A stretch of 64,000 nucleotides of DNA from Natronococcus sp. CG52 (GTDB lineage Archaea; Halobacteriota; Halobacteria; Halobacteriales; Natrialbaceae): contig NZ_CP099391.1 in NCBI RefSeq assembly GCF_023913515.1, positions 930,001 to 994,000 of the forward strand, in the 5' to 3' direction. Below, piece after piece: positions 8,380 through 17,069 of this stretch (position 1 is the stretch's first letter; each line of letters starts with the position of its first letter). A program made the translations under genes and the position numbers. The notes under the pieces are model-generated. The model saw only the letters and a program-made list of their open reading frames with translations, did not search any database and was not told the DNA's origin.

Positions 8380-10161
8380 ATGAGTATGCCATCGTATACC
8401 CTCGCCTGTAAACCCGCGATCGGGCTGTACGGCCAGCACGATCCGAGTGCCGTCCTCTTCGAGAACGGAACCCCGATCTTTGGAATCGAAGAAGAGCGGC
8501 TGACGCGGGACAAACACGCCGTCGACACGTTCCCCGAGAAGGCGATCCGTGCGTGTCTCGAATACCGCGATCTCGATCTTCCCGATCTCGAGCGAATTCT
8601 GCTGCCGTACGACCCGCAGCTGCGCTCCCGAATCCGGCGCCACTACCTCGTCGACGCGGTTACGGCACCCGGGATCGCCAGAAAGGTGTCCGCGCTCGAG
8701 CGAACGATCATCGACGAGGTGCGAAGTCAGTTCCTGCCGACGCGGCAGGTCGAGTCCCGCCTCGAGTCGATCGGAACGCCGGTGCCCTCGGTCGAGTGTC
8801 GCTCGCACCACCGTTGCCACGCGGCGAGCGCGTTTCACCCGTCCGGGTTCGACGACGCGCTCGTGCTGACGATCGACGCGAAAGGGGAGTACGACTCGAC
8901 CGCCATCTGGCGCGGCACCGAAGACGGGCTGTCGCGGATTCGCACGTACGAACACCCGAACAGTCTTGGCCTGTTTTTCGCGATCGTAACCGAGTACCTC
9001 GGCTACCGCATGTTCAACGGCGAGGGGAAGGTGATGGGGCTGGCACCCTACGGCGAACGGCGACCGGAGATCGAACGAACGCTTCGCGGGCTGATCGACA
9101 CCGGGGTCGATTACGACGTGACGGCACTGACGAAGCGGTGGGGGACCGGCTACGGCGTCGAGCAACTCGAGGAGGCGTTCGACCGCCCGCGTAACGACGA
9201 TCCCGGCGAGTTCGACCGGTGGCAGAAAGACCTCGCACACACGGCCCAGAAACTCCTCGAGGAGACGGTCTGTGAGATCGTCGAGGCCTACCTCGGCGCT
9301 TCCCGGTCGAACCGCGTCGCGCTGGCGGGCGGCGTCGCGCTGAACTGCAAGCTCAACAAACGCGTCAGGGAGCTCGAGGCCGTCGACGAGACGTTCGTCC
9401 AGCCGGTGGCACACGACGCCGGGCTCGCGCTCGGCGCGGGCTGGCTCGACCGGCGCCCCGCCGACGTCGAGCCGCAGTCGACGGTCTACTTCGGCCCCGA
9501 GTACGAGACCGGCGAGATCGAGTCGCTGCTCGAGACCAACAAGATCGAGTACGCGAAGCCGGACGACCTCGAGCGATACGTCGCCGAACGGCTCGCCGAC
9601 GGCGCGCTCGTCGGCTGGTTCCAGGGGCGACTCGAGATCGGACCGCGCGCCCTCGGCGGTCGCAGCATCCTCGCCGATCCCCGGACCGCCGAGTCGCGCG
9701 ACCGGGTCAACCGGTACGTCAAACACCGCGAGGAGTGGCGACCGTTCGCCCCCTCGATGCTCGAATCGGCGGCACCTGAGTACCTCGTCGACGGCCAACG
9801 GGCACCGTTCATGATCGACACGTTCGACGTCCGCGAGGAGAAACTCGACGAACTCGAGGCCGTGATCCACCCGGCAGACGGCTCGACGCGACCCCAGACG
9901 GTCGACCGCGAGCAGCATCCGCGCTACCACCGGCTGATCTCCGAGTTCGAGTCGATCACCGATGTCCCGGCCGTGTTGAACACCTCGTTCAACGACCACG
10001 GGGAGCCGATCGTCAACACGCCGACGGAGGCGATCAAGGACTTCTACGGGATGGGCCTGGACGTGCTCGTGCTCGAGGACTGCGTCGTCGAGAAGCGGGC
10101 GGCGAAGACGGACGACGGCGAGCGCGAACGCGACGCCGTCGTCGGCGGGCCCGGGCGGTAG
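8380..10161 (+). CDS. NodU/CmcH/TobZ-family O-carbamoyltransferase
   Basis: 593 aa. The N-terminal Kae1/YgjD-like domain shows HDPSAVLFENG and FGIEEERLTRDKHA, and HHRCHAASAF (metal-binding His residues, ~141-150). The C-terminal domain carries GRLEIGPRALGGRSILADPR and VLNTSFNDHGEPIVNTP. Family members transfer carbamoyl groups from carbamoyl phosphate via carbamoyl-adenylate to hydroxyls of antibiotics, Nod factors or sugars. No biosynthetic cluster surrounds it: its neighbours are a regulator pair (divergent) and a phosphate transporter (convergent). A surface glycan or secondary metabolite substrate is possible but not shown. Confidence 0.88.
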   Translation: MSMPSYTLACKPAIGLYGQHDPSAVLFENGTPIFGIEEERLTRDKHAVDTFPEKAIRACLEYRDLDLPDLERILLPYDPQLRSRIRRHYLVDAVTAPGIARKVSALERTIIDEVRSQFLPTRQVESRLESIGTPVPSVECRSHHRCHAASAFHPSGFDDALVLTIDAKGEYDSTAIWRGTEDGLSRIRTYEHPNSLGLFFAIVTEYLGYRMFNGEGKVMGLAPYGERRPEIERTLRGLIDTGVDYDVTALTKRWGTGYGVEQLEEAFDRPRNDDPGEFDRWQKDLAHTAQKLLEETVCEIVEAYLGASRSNRVALAGGVALNCKLNKRVRELEAVDETFVQPVAHDAGLALGAGWLDRRPADVEPQSTVYFGPEYETGEIESLLETNKIEYAKPDDLERYVAERLADGALVGWFQGRLEIGPRALGGRSILADPRTAESRDRVNRYVKHREEWRPFAPSMLESAAPEYLVDGQRAPFMIDTFDVREEKLDELEAVIHPADGSTRPQTVDREQHPRYHRLISEFESITDVPAVLNTSFNDHGEPIVNTPTEAIKDFYGMGLDVLVLEDCVVEKRAAKTDDGERERDAVVGGPGR

Positions 10162-10225
10162 CGTACGTAATACAACGTCGTCGATTCGGATCCCGAAAGG
10201 CAGCCACCGTATCCGATACCGTCGC

Positions 10226-11404
10226 TCAAAAGCCGAAGACCGGCACGTACCGGAAGGTGAGAAACGCGCCGATCGTCGCGAGAGCGGGGACGAAGTTCTG
10301 GATGACGATGACGCGAGCGGTCGTCGACGGGTCGAAAAGATCCGACGCGTACGGGATGCTCTCGACCGCCTCTTCGCCGATTTCCGGCGCCGACTCGCCT
10401 TCTTTTTCGATGGTCAACGAACCGACGGAGACGGTCGCCTCGCCCTCGCCGTGTATCACCTCGGAGGCCGTTATCGTTCGAGTCGCCCGACCCCAACCGA
10501 GCCCGATAATGCTCATCGTCGCGACGACCACCAGTTGAACGGGGATACCGATCGCCGATAAGAGCGTGACGATCGTCGCCGAGACCGTCATCACGACGAC
10601 CGCCGCGGTCAGCGGCAAGTTCGTGATGTCGTTCCCCATCGTTTCGAGCGTTCGCCGGGCGATGGTGAACGCGCCGATGGTGACGGCGACACCCGCGAGG
10701 ATCACGCCGCTCTCCATCGCGAGGGCGCCGCTGCCGACGAGCGGTGCGACGGCGTTCGCGACGTTCGAAGCGCCGGAACTGAACGCCATGTAACAGCCGA
10801 TGGCGACGACGACCAGTGAGCCGGTGATTTCTCGGCGGCCGGTTCCCTCGGCGATCCCGATTTTCGGGACCGCCGAAGAGCGATCGACCACCCAGAGGTG
10901 GGTCTGTCGACGGGAGATGGCGATCCGCTCGTTGATCGTCGTGTAGAGGTACCGGCCGACGACGGCGCTGATCCAGAACGCGACGATCGGGGCGACGATC
11001 CACCAGGAGACGATCTCGCCCATCGTCGCCCAATTGAGCGTGTCGGTCGCCAGACCGAGGCCGGCGATCGAACCCACGGCGGTCATCGAGGTCGACGCGG
11101 GTACCCCGAAAAGGTTGCCGAAGAACAACGCCAGACCGATGAAAAAGAGGATCGCGATGCCCGTCTCGAGCGTCAGAAACCGCTGCTCCTCGATGATCCC
11201 TTCGCCGAGCGTCTCGACGACGGCCGGGCCGACGATCCACCCCCCGAGGACGAAGAAAATCGACATCAGTACCGCCGCGCCGAGTTTCGAGAGAACGCGT
11301 GCGCCGACCGCCGGACCGAACGAAACGCCGGTCGTCGCGCCGCCGATATTGTATCCCACGAAAACCACTACCAGAATGCCGATCAGTAAGAGCGTCTCTA
11401 TCAC
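10226..11404 (-). CDS. inorganic phosphate transporter, PiT family
   Basis: 392 aa integral membrane protein with ~10 helices and the duplicated PiT signature, seen as VGYNIGGATTGVSFGPAVGARV in the first half and FSSGASNVANAVAPLVGSGA in the second. A soluble acidic loop lies near residues 310-350 (EGEATVSVGSLTIEKEGESAPEIGEE). PiT proteins carry metal-phosphate with H+ or Na+. No DUF47/PhoU-like partner is adjacent; an AbrB-PhoU regulator is present at 41514. Start is the ATG before the first hydrophobic helix. Confidence 0.87.
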   Translation of the reverse strand: MIETLLLIGILVVVFVGYNIGGATTGVSFGPAVGARVLSKLGAAVLMSIFFVLGGWIVGPAVVETLGEGIIEEQRFLTLETGIAILFFIGLALFFGNLFGVPASTSMTAVGSIAGLGLATDTLNWATMGEIVSWWIVAPIVAFWISAVVGRYLYTTINERIAISRRQTHLWVVDRSSAVPKIGIAEGTGRREITGSLVVVAIGCYMAFSSGASNVANAVAPLVGSGALAMESGVILAGVAVTIGAFTIARRTLETMGNDITNLPLTAAVVVMTVSATIVTLLSAIGIPVQLVVVATMSIIGLGWGRATRTITASEVIHGEGEATVSVGSLTIEKEGESAPEIGEEAVESIPYASDLFDPSTTARVIVIQNFVPALATIGAFLTFRYVPVFGF

Positions 11405-11555
11405 GGGTTAGAGAACGGAACGACGCAGAATAAACGTCCCGCGTGGTACCATAGACCTTACGTAATATCGGAGAGACAATCGGCGCTCTAACGGACGATT
11501 CGAAAGACGCTCATCACTCCTCGCATCTCGAGGTGGCTCTGGGTACTGAAGCTGA

Positions 11556-11762
11556 GTTATATTCAACACGCGTTTTCTCGCGGAAGATATCGTAGCCGGT
11601 GTGTGTCTTGGAGTCCTCGACGAAAATCCGGCGGTCACCGGTGTTCGACACCCGCTCGAGATCGAACGGCACGTAATCGGGTTCCGAAAGAAGAGGATGA
11701 AACAGCTTCTGCGCAAGGGATGTTATTCGTTACCGTGGTTCTACGCGGCCACGAGCGCGTGA
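11556..11762 (+). pseudogene. C-terminal remnant of an unidentified gene
   Basis: An open frame without a start codon, about 68 codons after an in-frame stop, with normal protein-like composition: LAEDIVAGVCLGVLDENPAV, then a basic segment HPLEIERHVIGFRKKRMKQL and a clean TGA. The terminator overlaps the GTG of the next gene as GTGA, the usual mark of two coupled genes. This suggests a real upstream gene whose 5' part was deleted. I could not assign the family. Confidence 0.4.
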
Positions 11763-12064
11763 AACGTCTGAGTCTGTATCTCGAATCCGTCCGATTTACC
11801 GATCTGCTCGGGCGGGTCGTCGCACCCGACAAATCCCTGCTGACCCGCCAGAACCTCGCTCATACCGCGTACGCTGGTACGATCCGTGCTTCGGTTGGAG
11901 CGATACTCTTGGCGTTCTCGTCCGTTGATCCGCTTCTCGGTATCGGAATCTTTTCCGTCGGTTTTTGGCTCGTCCTCACGGTCGGACACCTCATCGTCGG
12001 ACTGGCGTATTTCCGGTCGATATCGTACGCTGCGAGTACTCTCGATCGAGAGGAGTACGAGTAA
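11759..12064 (+). CDS. two-helix membrane protein, unknown function
   Basis: 101 aa from GTG: VKRLSLYLESVRFTDLLGRV, an amphipathic N terminus, then two hydrophobic helices (about 40-55 and 59-80) and an acidic tail ending DREEYE. The GTG was chosen because it overlaps the stop of the preceding remnant (GTGA). Upstream ATG/GTG codons in the same frame would run antiphase through that remnant. No family recognised. Confidence 0.5.
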   Translation: MKRLSLYLESVRFTDLLGRVVAPDKSLLTRQNLAHTAYAGTIRASVGAILLAFSSVDPLLGIGIFSVGFWLVLTVGHLIVGLAYFRSISYAASTLDREEYE

Positions 12065-12297
12065 TAATCACCGCTCTCGAGACCCGACGGATATCCGGGT
12101 TCACCGTTCGAGAGGCGGCCGGGGAGTCGATTCAGTACCCGTAGCGTCACGTTCGAACGCGCCGCGTAACGGCCGCCTCGGAGAATCTATCGCGGTCCGA
12201 ACCCGCACATCGGGCGGTCGGTTCGTTCGAGCGCGCGCCACCTCGGAATATCACCAGCATCGGTACCGTGATAGGGCGGCCCTTCCCAGAGGCCAGT

Positions 12298-13590
12298 ATG
12301 GACGTCACGATCTCGCCGTCTCGAGTACAGGGGCGGGCGCGGGCACCGCCGTCGAAGAGCTACACGCACCGAGCGATCCTCGCCGCCGGCTACGCGGACG
12401 GCGCGACCGTCCGCGACGCGCTCTGGAGCGCCGACACGAAAGCGACCGCTCGCGCCGTCGACCTGTTCGGCGGCGACGTCGATCGAACCGCCGACGGGAC
12501 CCTCGATATCGAGGGATTCGACGGCCAGCCCGGCGTTCCGGCGGACGTCATCGACTGCGAGAACAGCGGGACGACGATGCGGCTGGTGACGGCCGCAGCA
12601 GCACTCGCCGACGGAACGTCGGTCCTCACCGGCGACTCCTCGCTCCGAAGCCGGCCACAGGGGCCGCTGCTCGAGGCCATCGCGGACCTCGGCGGCGACG
12701 CCTACAGCACCCGCGGAAACGGGCAGGCGCCGCTGGTCGTTACCGGGCCGATCACGGGCACCGAGGTCTCCATTCCCGGCGACGTCTCCTCGCAGTACAT
12801 CACCGCCTTGCTGATGGCCGGCGCCGTCACCGAGGAGGGGCTCGAGATCGACCTCGAGACCGAACTCAAGTCCGCACCCTACGTCGATATCACGCTCGAG
12901 ATGCTCGCAGACTTCGGCATCGAGACCGAACGGACCGAAACCGGATTCGCGGTCGAGGGCGGCCAGCGCTACGAACCCACGGACGGGGAGTACCGCGTCC
13001 CCGGCGACTTCTCGTCGATCTCCTACCTGCTCGCCGCGGGCGCGATCGCCGGCGACGAGGGTGTCCGCGTCGAGGGAGCACAGCCGAGCGCGCAGGGCGA
13101 CACGGCCATCGTCGAAATCGTCGAGCGGATGGGTGCCGACGTCGACTGGAACCGCGAGGACGGCACGATCGACGTCTCGGCGACGGCCCTCCAGGAAGTC
13201 GAGGTCTCCGTCGAGGACACGCCGGACCTCCTGCCGACGATCGCGACGCTCGGCGCGATCGCCGACGGCGACACGCGGATCGTCGACGCCGAGCACGTCC
13301 GCTACAAGGAGACCGACCGAGTGAGCGCGATGGCCGAAGAGCTGGGCAAGTTGGGCGTCGAAACGACGGAAGAGCAGGACGCGCTGACGGTCCACGGCGG
13401 CGAGTCGAATCTCGAGGGGGCCCGAGTGGACGGCCGCGGCGACCACCGCATCGTGATGGCGCTCGCGCTCGCCGGTCTGGTCGCCGACGGCGAGACGACG
13501 ATCGCGGGCGCGGAACACGTCGACGTCTCCTTCCCGAACTTCTTCGACGCCCTCGAGGAACTGGGGGCGACGCTCGAGCGCGACGACTGA
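12298..13590 (+). CDS. aroA: 3-phosphoshikimate 1-carboxyvinyltransferase (EPSP synthase)
   Basis: 430 aa, two-domain EPSP synthase. Diagnostic segments are [12 protein letters not shown] (PEP and shikimate-3-P binding Lys, residues ~17-28), NSGTTMRL, the RPQGPL segment, [40 protein letters not shown] and the C-terminal [14 protein letters not shown]. It condenses shikimate-3-phosphate with PEP in the chorismate pathway. The start is the internal ATG giving MDVTISPS, ten codons after an alternative ATG. aroC follows 2.2 kb downstream, and tyrA is 11 kb upstream. Confidence 0.93.
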   Translation: MDVTISPSRVQGRARAPPSKSYTHRAILAAGYADGATVRDALWSADTKATARAVDLFGGDVDRTADGTLDIEGFDGQPGVPADVIDCENSGTTMRLVTAAAALADGTSVLTGDSSLRSRPQGPLLEAIADLGGDAYSTRGNGQAPLVVTGPITGTEVSIPGDVSSQYITALLMAGAVTEEGLEIDLETELKSAPYVDITLEMLADFGIETERTETGFAVEGGQRYEPTDGEYRVPGDFSSISYLLAAGAIAGDEGVRVEGAQPSAQGDTAIVEIVERMGADVDWNREDGTIDVSATALQEVEVSVEDTPDLLPTIATLGAIADGDTRIVDAEHVRYKETDRVSAMAEELGKLGVETTEEQDALTVHGGESNLEGARVDGRGDHRIVMALALAGLVADGETTIAGAEHVDVSFPNFFDALEELGATLERDD

Positions 13591-13622
13591 CGGCGGGACG
13601 CGATTACGGGCGACCGGCTCCG

Positions 13623-14354
13623 TCAGAACGCGTACGCCATCAGCACCTCGTCGACGAACTCCTCGTCGATCGTGTAGTGATTCTTGCGGATTCCTTCGGT
13701 GTGCCAGCCGTGGTTCTCGAGGAACGCGAGCGCTTCGTCGTTGGTCGCCGGAACGCTGTTGTACACCTTCCGGTACCCGTTCGCCTCGGCCCAGTCGACT
13801 CCTCGAGAGAGGAGCGCGCTGGCGACACCCCGTCTGCGATGATCCGGTCGAACGCCGACGGTGAGCTGGGCCGTCTCGTGGAGTTTCTCCACCTGGGGCA
13901 GATCGAGGTGAACCCATCCGGCGACGGCGTCGTCGACGGTGGCGACGAAGAAGACCCGCGACTGGACGGTGTTGTGGCGCGTCACCGCGTCCTCGTACAG
14001 CAACTGTTCGGCGACGGTCTCCGCGACGACGTACGTCTCCGTCGAGGTCACTTCCCGGATCGCGTCGACGAGGTCGTCGAAGTCCCTGTGCTGTGCGGGA
14101 CGGATGGTGTAGGTCGCCTCGGTGGTGTCGTACTTCTCGACGGAGCCGACGTCGAGCGCGAGCCGGACGGTACCGCCGGTCTCCTCGAGGTACCCTTTCG
14201 CTTTCAGCTCGCCGAGTTCCGACCGGAACCGCTCCGGCGGGAGCGACGCCATCTCCCGGACCCGGTGTCGAGCCGCCGTTCCGTGACGTTCGACGTACTG
14301 GTAGATCTCTTTGCTCGCCTGGCTCTCGAACGTCGGCCGTTCGGGTGCGCGCAT
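13623..14354 (-). CDS. winged-helix/GNAT acetyltransferase fusion
   Basis: 243 aa. Residues ~10-65 form a winged helix (EIYQYVERHGTAARHRVREM; GELKAKGYLEETGGTVRL). Residues ~80-240 form a GNAT acetyltransferase with the acetyl-CoA loop VRPDHRRRGVASALLSRGVDWA and the terminal strand NHGWHTEGIRKNHY. Fusion of a DNA-binding domain to GNAT suggests a metabolite-responsive regulator or autoregulated acetyltransferase; the substrate is unknown. A start nine codons earlier (MPVPCESTR) is possible. The gene is divergent from the phosphatase gene, and a 19-bp dyad lies in the shared upstream region. Confidence 0.75.
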   Translation of the reverse strand: MRAPERPTFESQASKEIYQYVERHGTAARHRVREMASLPPERFRSELGELKAKGYLEETGGTVRLALDVGSVEKYDTTEATYTIRPAQHRDFDDLVDAIREVTSTETYVVAETVAEQLLYEDAVTRHNTVQSRVFFVATVDDAVAGWVHLDLPQVEKLHETAQLTVGVRPDHRRRGVASALLSRGVDWAEANGYRKVYNSVPATNDEALAFLENHGWHTEGIRKNHYTIDEEFVDEVLMAYAF

Positions 14355-14385
14355 ACGGGTGCTCTCGCAGGGAACCGGCATAGTA

Positions 14386-14404
14386 ATTGCTATTTGGTAG
14401 CAAT
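14386..14404. promoter_or_regulatory. 19-bp perfect dyad between divergent genes
   Basis: ATTGCTA-TTTGG-TAGCAAT: 7-bp perfect arms in an AT-rich island between the GNAT regulator and the phosphatase gene. It lies 32-50 nt before the regulator ATG, overlapping the expected promoter. A likely operator, possibly for autoregulation. Confidence 0.4.
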
Positions 14405-14474
14405 CACCACGATGATTTGCCGACCCCGCTCGATCGCCGAGGGGACTTTCTTCTGCGGCCCCGTCGAGACGAGT

Positions 14475-15740
14475 GTGCGTACCGATCTCGAGTCCCAGCT
14501 TCGCGAGCGTCTGACCCAGGGAGGATACCTGTTCCCCGATTACGACGGGTACTGCTTCGCGAACGTCCCCGAGACGGCGGTTTCGGTGCTCGACGACGGC
14601 TTCGACCGACGGCTCCCCGACGATGTCCTCGCGGGCGTCGAGACGGACGTCGATAACGTCGTCCTGTTCCTCCTCGACGGCTTCGGCTACGAGCACTGGA
14701 AGCGCTACTGCGAGGAGCGGGCGCTCCTCTCGGCGCTCGCCGATCGCGGCACGGTGACGCCGCTGACGGCGATCTACCCCTCGGAAACGGCCGCGGCGCT
14801 GACGACCGTCCACACCGGTCGGCCGCCGGTCGAGCACGGGCTGCTCGGCTGGTTCCAGTACCTCGAGTCCGCCGGGCGAATCATCGAAGCGCTTCCGTTT
14901 CGGACTCTCGAGGGCGAATCGCTCGCCGACGCGTCGCCGGGGTCGGACGCTCGAGAGCTGTTCGAGGGGGAGACGGTCTACGAGCGCGCACGAGAGCGCG
15001 GGATCGAGAGCTACGCGATCCAGCCGAACGAGTTCGTCGACTCGGGGTACACGCGAGCGACCGCCGTCGGCGCGGAGCGGGTGGGGTACGACACCGCGGC
15101 GGATCTCGCGGTGACGATCCGACGGACTCTCGAGGACTCCTCCGATCCGACCTACGTCTACGCCTACGAGCCGACGATCGACGCCATCTCGCACGCCGAG
15201 GGGACGGGGACCGAACGCTACCGGGCGAACCTCGAGGCGATCCTCGAGCGCCTGCGCTACGAACTGGTCGACCGACTCGACTCCGACGTCGCGGAGCGAA
15301 CGCTGCTGCTGGTGACGGCCGACCACGGGATCGTCGACACCGTCCCCGAGGAAAACGTCGAGATGACCGAGTGGAACGACTGGCCCGCGCTGCGGGAGAC
15401 GTTCCGCCGCGATGGCGCCGGCGAGCCGCGTCTTCCGACCGGCAGCCCCCGGAACGTCCACGTTCACGTTCGGCCGGATCGAGTGCAGGAAGCGCGCGAG
15501 ATCGTCGAGTCGAACGCGATAAGGACGTTTACGCGCGAGGAGGCGCTCGAGCGCGGCCTGTTCGGCCCGGGGACCCCGTCGTCGCTGTTCGAGCGCCGGT
15601 GTGGCGACCTGATCGCCGTCCACCGGAACCGAGGAATGTGGTGGTGGGAGATGGCGTCGATCGGGATGCACGGCGGGCTCACGCGCGAGGAGATGCTGGT
15701 TCCGTTCGCCGCAGCACGGCTCGACGCGTTGCAGCGGTAA
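14475..15740 (+). CDS. alkaline-phosphatase-superfamily protein (nucleotide pyrophosphatase/phosphodiesterase type)
   Basis: 421 aa from GTG (VRTDLESQLRERLTQGGYLF). The phosphodiesterase core is visible: VVLFLLDGFGYEHW (metal-binding Asp), the nucleophile region AIYPSETAAALTTVHTGRPP (Ser/Thr), YVYAYEPTIDAISH (Asp and His ligands), LLLVTADHGIVDT (Asp-His ligands), and a late SIGMHGGLTREEMLVPF (His ligand). It likely hydrolyses a phosphodiester or phosphonate; the substrate is unknown. An ATG 21 codons earlier would give a 442-aa form, but family members begin near the RTDLE segment. Confidence 0.78.
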   Translation: MRTDLESQLRERLTQGGYLFPDYDGYCFANVPETAVSVLDDGFDRRLPDDVLAGVETDVDNVVLFLLDGFGYEHWKRYCEERALLSALADRGTVTPLTAIYPSETAAALTTVHTGRPPVEHGLLGWFQYLESAGRIIEALPFRTLEGESLADASPGSDARELFEGETVYERARERGIESYAIQPNEFVDSGYTRATAVGAERVGYDTAADLAVTIRRTLEDSSDPTYVYAYEPTIDAISHAEGTGTERYRANLEAILERLRYELVDRLDSDVAERTLLLVTADHGIVDTVPEENVEMTEWNDWPALRETFRRDGAGEPRLPTGSPRNVHVHVRPDRVQEAREIVESNAIRTFTREEALERGLFGPGTPSSLFERRCGDLIAVHRNRGMWWWEMASIGMHGGLTREEMLVPFAAARLDALQR

Positions 15741-15798
15741 CGCCCGATCTTGCGCGTATCCTTCACCCATAAGTACGCGCGCCTCCGAGGGGGAGCCA

Positions 15799-16950
15799 AT
15801 GAACGGCAACCGTTTCGGTCGCCTCTTCCAGGTGACCACGTTCGGCGAGAGCCACGGAGAGGCGATGGGCTGCACCGTTTCAGGGTGTCCCGCCGGCCTC
15901 GAGCTTTCCGAGGAAGACATCCAGGCGGACCTCGATCGGCGCAAACCGGGTCAGTCGATGATCACGACCAGCCGCGGCGAACCCGACGACGTCTCGATCA
16001 AGTCGGGCGTCCAGGACGGCTACACGACCGGGACGCCGATCGGGCTCGTCATCCAGAACAAGGACGCCCGCTCGGGCAAGTACGAACCCTTCATCACCGC
16101 GCCGCGGCCCTCCCACGGCGACTTCACTTACTCCGCGAAGTTCGGGACCCGCAACTGGGGCGGCGGCGGGCGCTCCTCGGCCCGGGAGACGGTCAACTGG
16201 GTCGCCGCGGGCGCGGTCGCGAAGAAGCTGCTCGCTCGCGAGGGGATCGAACTCAAGGCTCACGTCAACCAGATCGGCGACGTCGAGGCTCCCGAGGTGA
16301 GCTTCGAGGAGATCCTCGAGCACAGCGAGGCAAACGACGTCCGCTGTGCCCACCCCGAGACGGCCGCGGAGATGCAGGAACTGATCGAGGAGTACCAGGA
16401 CGAGGGCGACTCCATCGGCGGCTCGATCTACTTCGAGGCCCAGGGCGTCCCCGTCGGTCTCGGCGCGCCCCGGTTCGACTCCCTTTCGGCGAGACTCGGG
16501 CAGGCTATGATGGCGGTTCCCGCGACGACGGCGTTCGAGTTCGGCCTCGGGCGCGAGGCCCGCGAGTGGACGGGCAAGGATCGCAACGACGACTGGGAGT
16601 TCGATTCCGAAGGGAACCCGACGCCCGTCGAGAACGACCACGGCGGGATTCAGGGCGGGATATCGAGCGGCGAACCGATCTACGGCGAGGTGACCCTGCA
16701 CGCCCCGACGTCGATCCCGAAGAGCCAGCAGACGGCCGACTGGGAGACCGGCGAACTCAAAGAGGAGCAGGTTATCGGCCGACACGATCCGGTTCTGCCG
16801 CCGCGCGGCGTCCCGGTCGTCGAGGCGATGCTGGCGCTGACGCTCGTCGACTTCATGCTGCTGTCGGGTCGGCTCAACCCGGATCGCGTCGACGGTCAGC
16901 CCGGCGAGTACGACACTGAGTACCACCCGAGCAACCCGCGAAACGAGTAG
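15799..16950 (+). CDS. aroC: chorismate synthase
   Basis: 383 aa. All chorismate synthase signatures are visible: FQVTTFGESHGEAMGCTVSG at the N terminus, RRKPGQSMITTSRGEPD, a segment reading SHGDFTYSAKFGTRNWGGGG then RSSARET, and DHGGIQGGISSGEPI for FMN and EPSP binding. It converts EPSP to chorismate with reduced FMN. It is slightly longer than usual (~360 aa) because of acidic additions. It follows the phosphatase gene by 58 nt and is probably read from its own promoter or as part of that unit. Confidence 0.95.
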   Translation: MNGNRFGRLFQVTTFGESHGEAMGCTVSGCPAGLELSEEDIQADLDRRKPGQSMITTSRGEPDDVSIKSGVQDGYTTGTPIGLVIQNKDARSGKYEPFITAPRPSHGDFTYSAKFGTRNWGGGGRSSARETVNWVAAGAVAKKLLAREGIELKAHVNQIGDVEAPEVSFEEILEHSEANDVRCAHPETAAEMQELIEEYQDEGDSIGGSIYFEAQGVPVGLGAPRFDSLSARLGQAMMAVPATTAFEFGLGREAREWTGKDRNDDWEFDSEGNPTPVENDHGGIQGGISSGEPIYGEVTLHAPTSIPKSQQTADWETGELKEEQVIGRHDPVLPPRGVPVVEAMLALTLVDFMLLSGRLNPDRVDGQPGEYDTEYHPSNPRNE

Positions 16951-17036
16951 CACAGCACCTCGATCAGTCGCTCTCCCGAGCCAGGTTCCGGTCCGAGATA
17001 CCGCTCCGTTGCACCTCTGTGTGGTAATCACTAGCA

Positions 17037-17042
17037 TTTATA
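17037..17042 (+). promoter_or_regulatory. TATA box for the second E1 operon
   Basis: TTTATA, 28-33 nt before the E1 alpha ATG, in an AT-rich pocket. The spacing suits a leaderless or near-leaderless transcript. Confidence 0.5.
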
Positions 17043-17069
17043 GGTCGGGTTGTAGTACTGTGCGCCGCT

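Noticed and set aside
12187-14403. Long minus-strand frame opposite aroA
   Set aside because: Composition is Arg/Gly/Asp-rich with no domain; aroA on the plus strand explains the openness.
11886-15740. A 1284-codon open frame on the plus strand spanning aroA, the GNAT gene and the phosphatase
   Set aside because: It is an artefact of GC-rich sequence: most of it is arginine-rich shadow of aroA and the minus-strand gene. Only the last 421 codons are a real protein.
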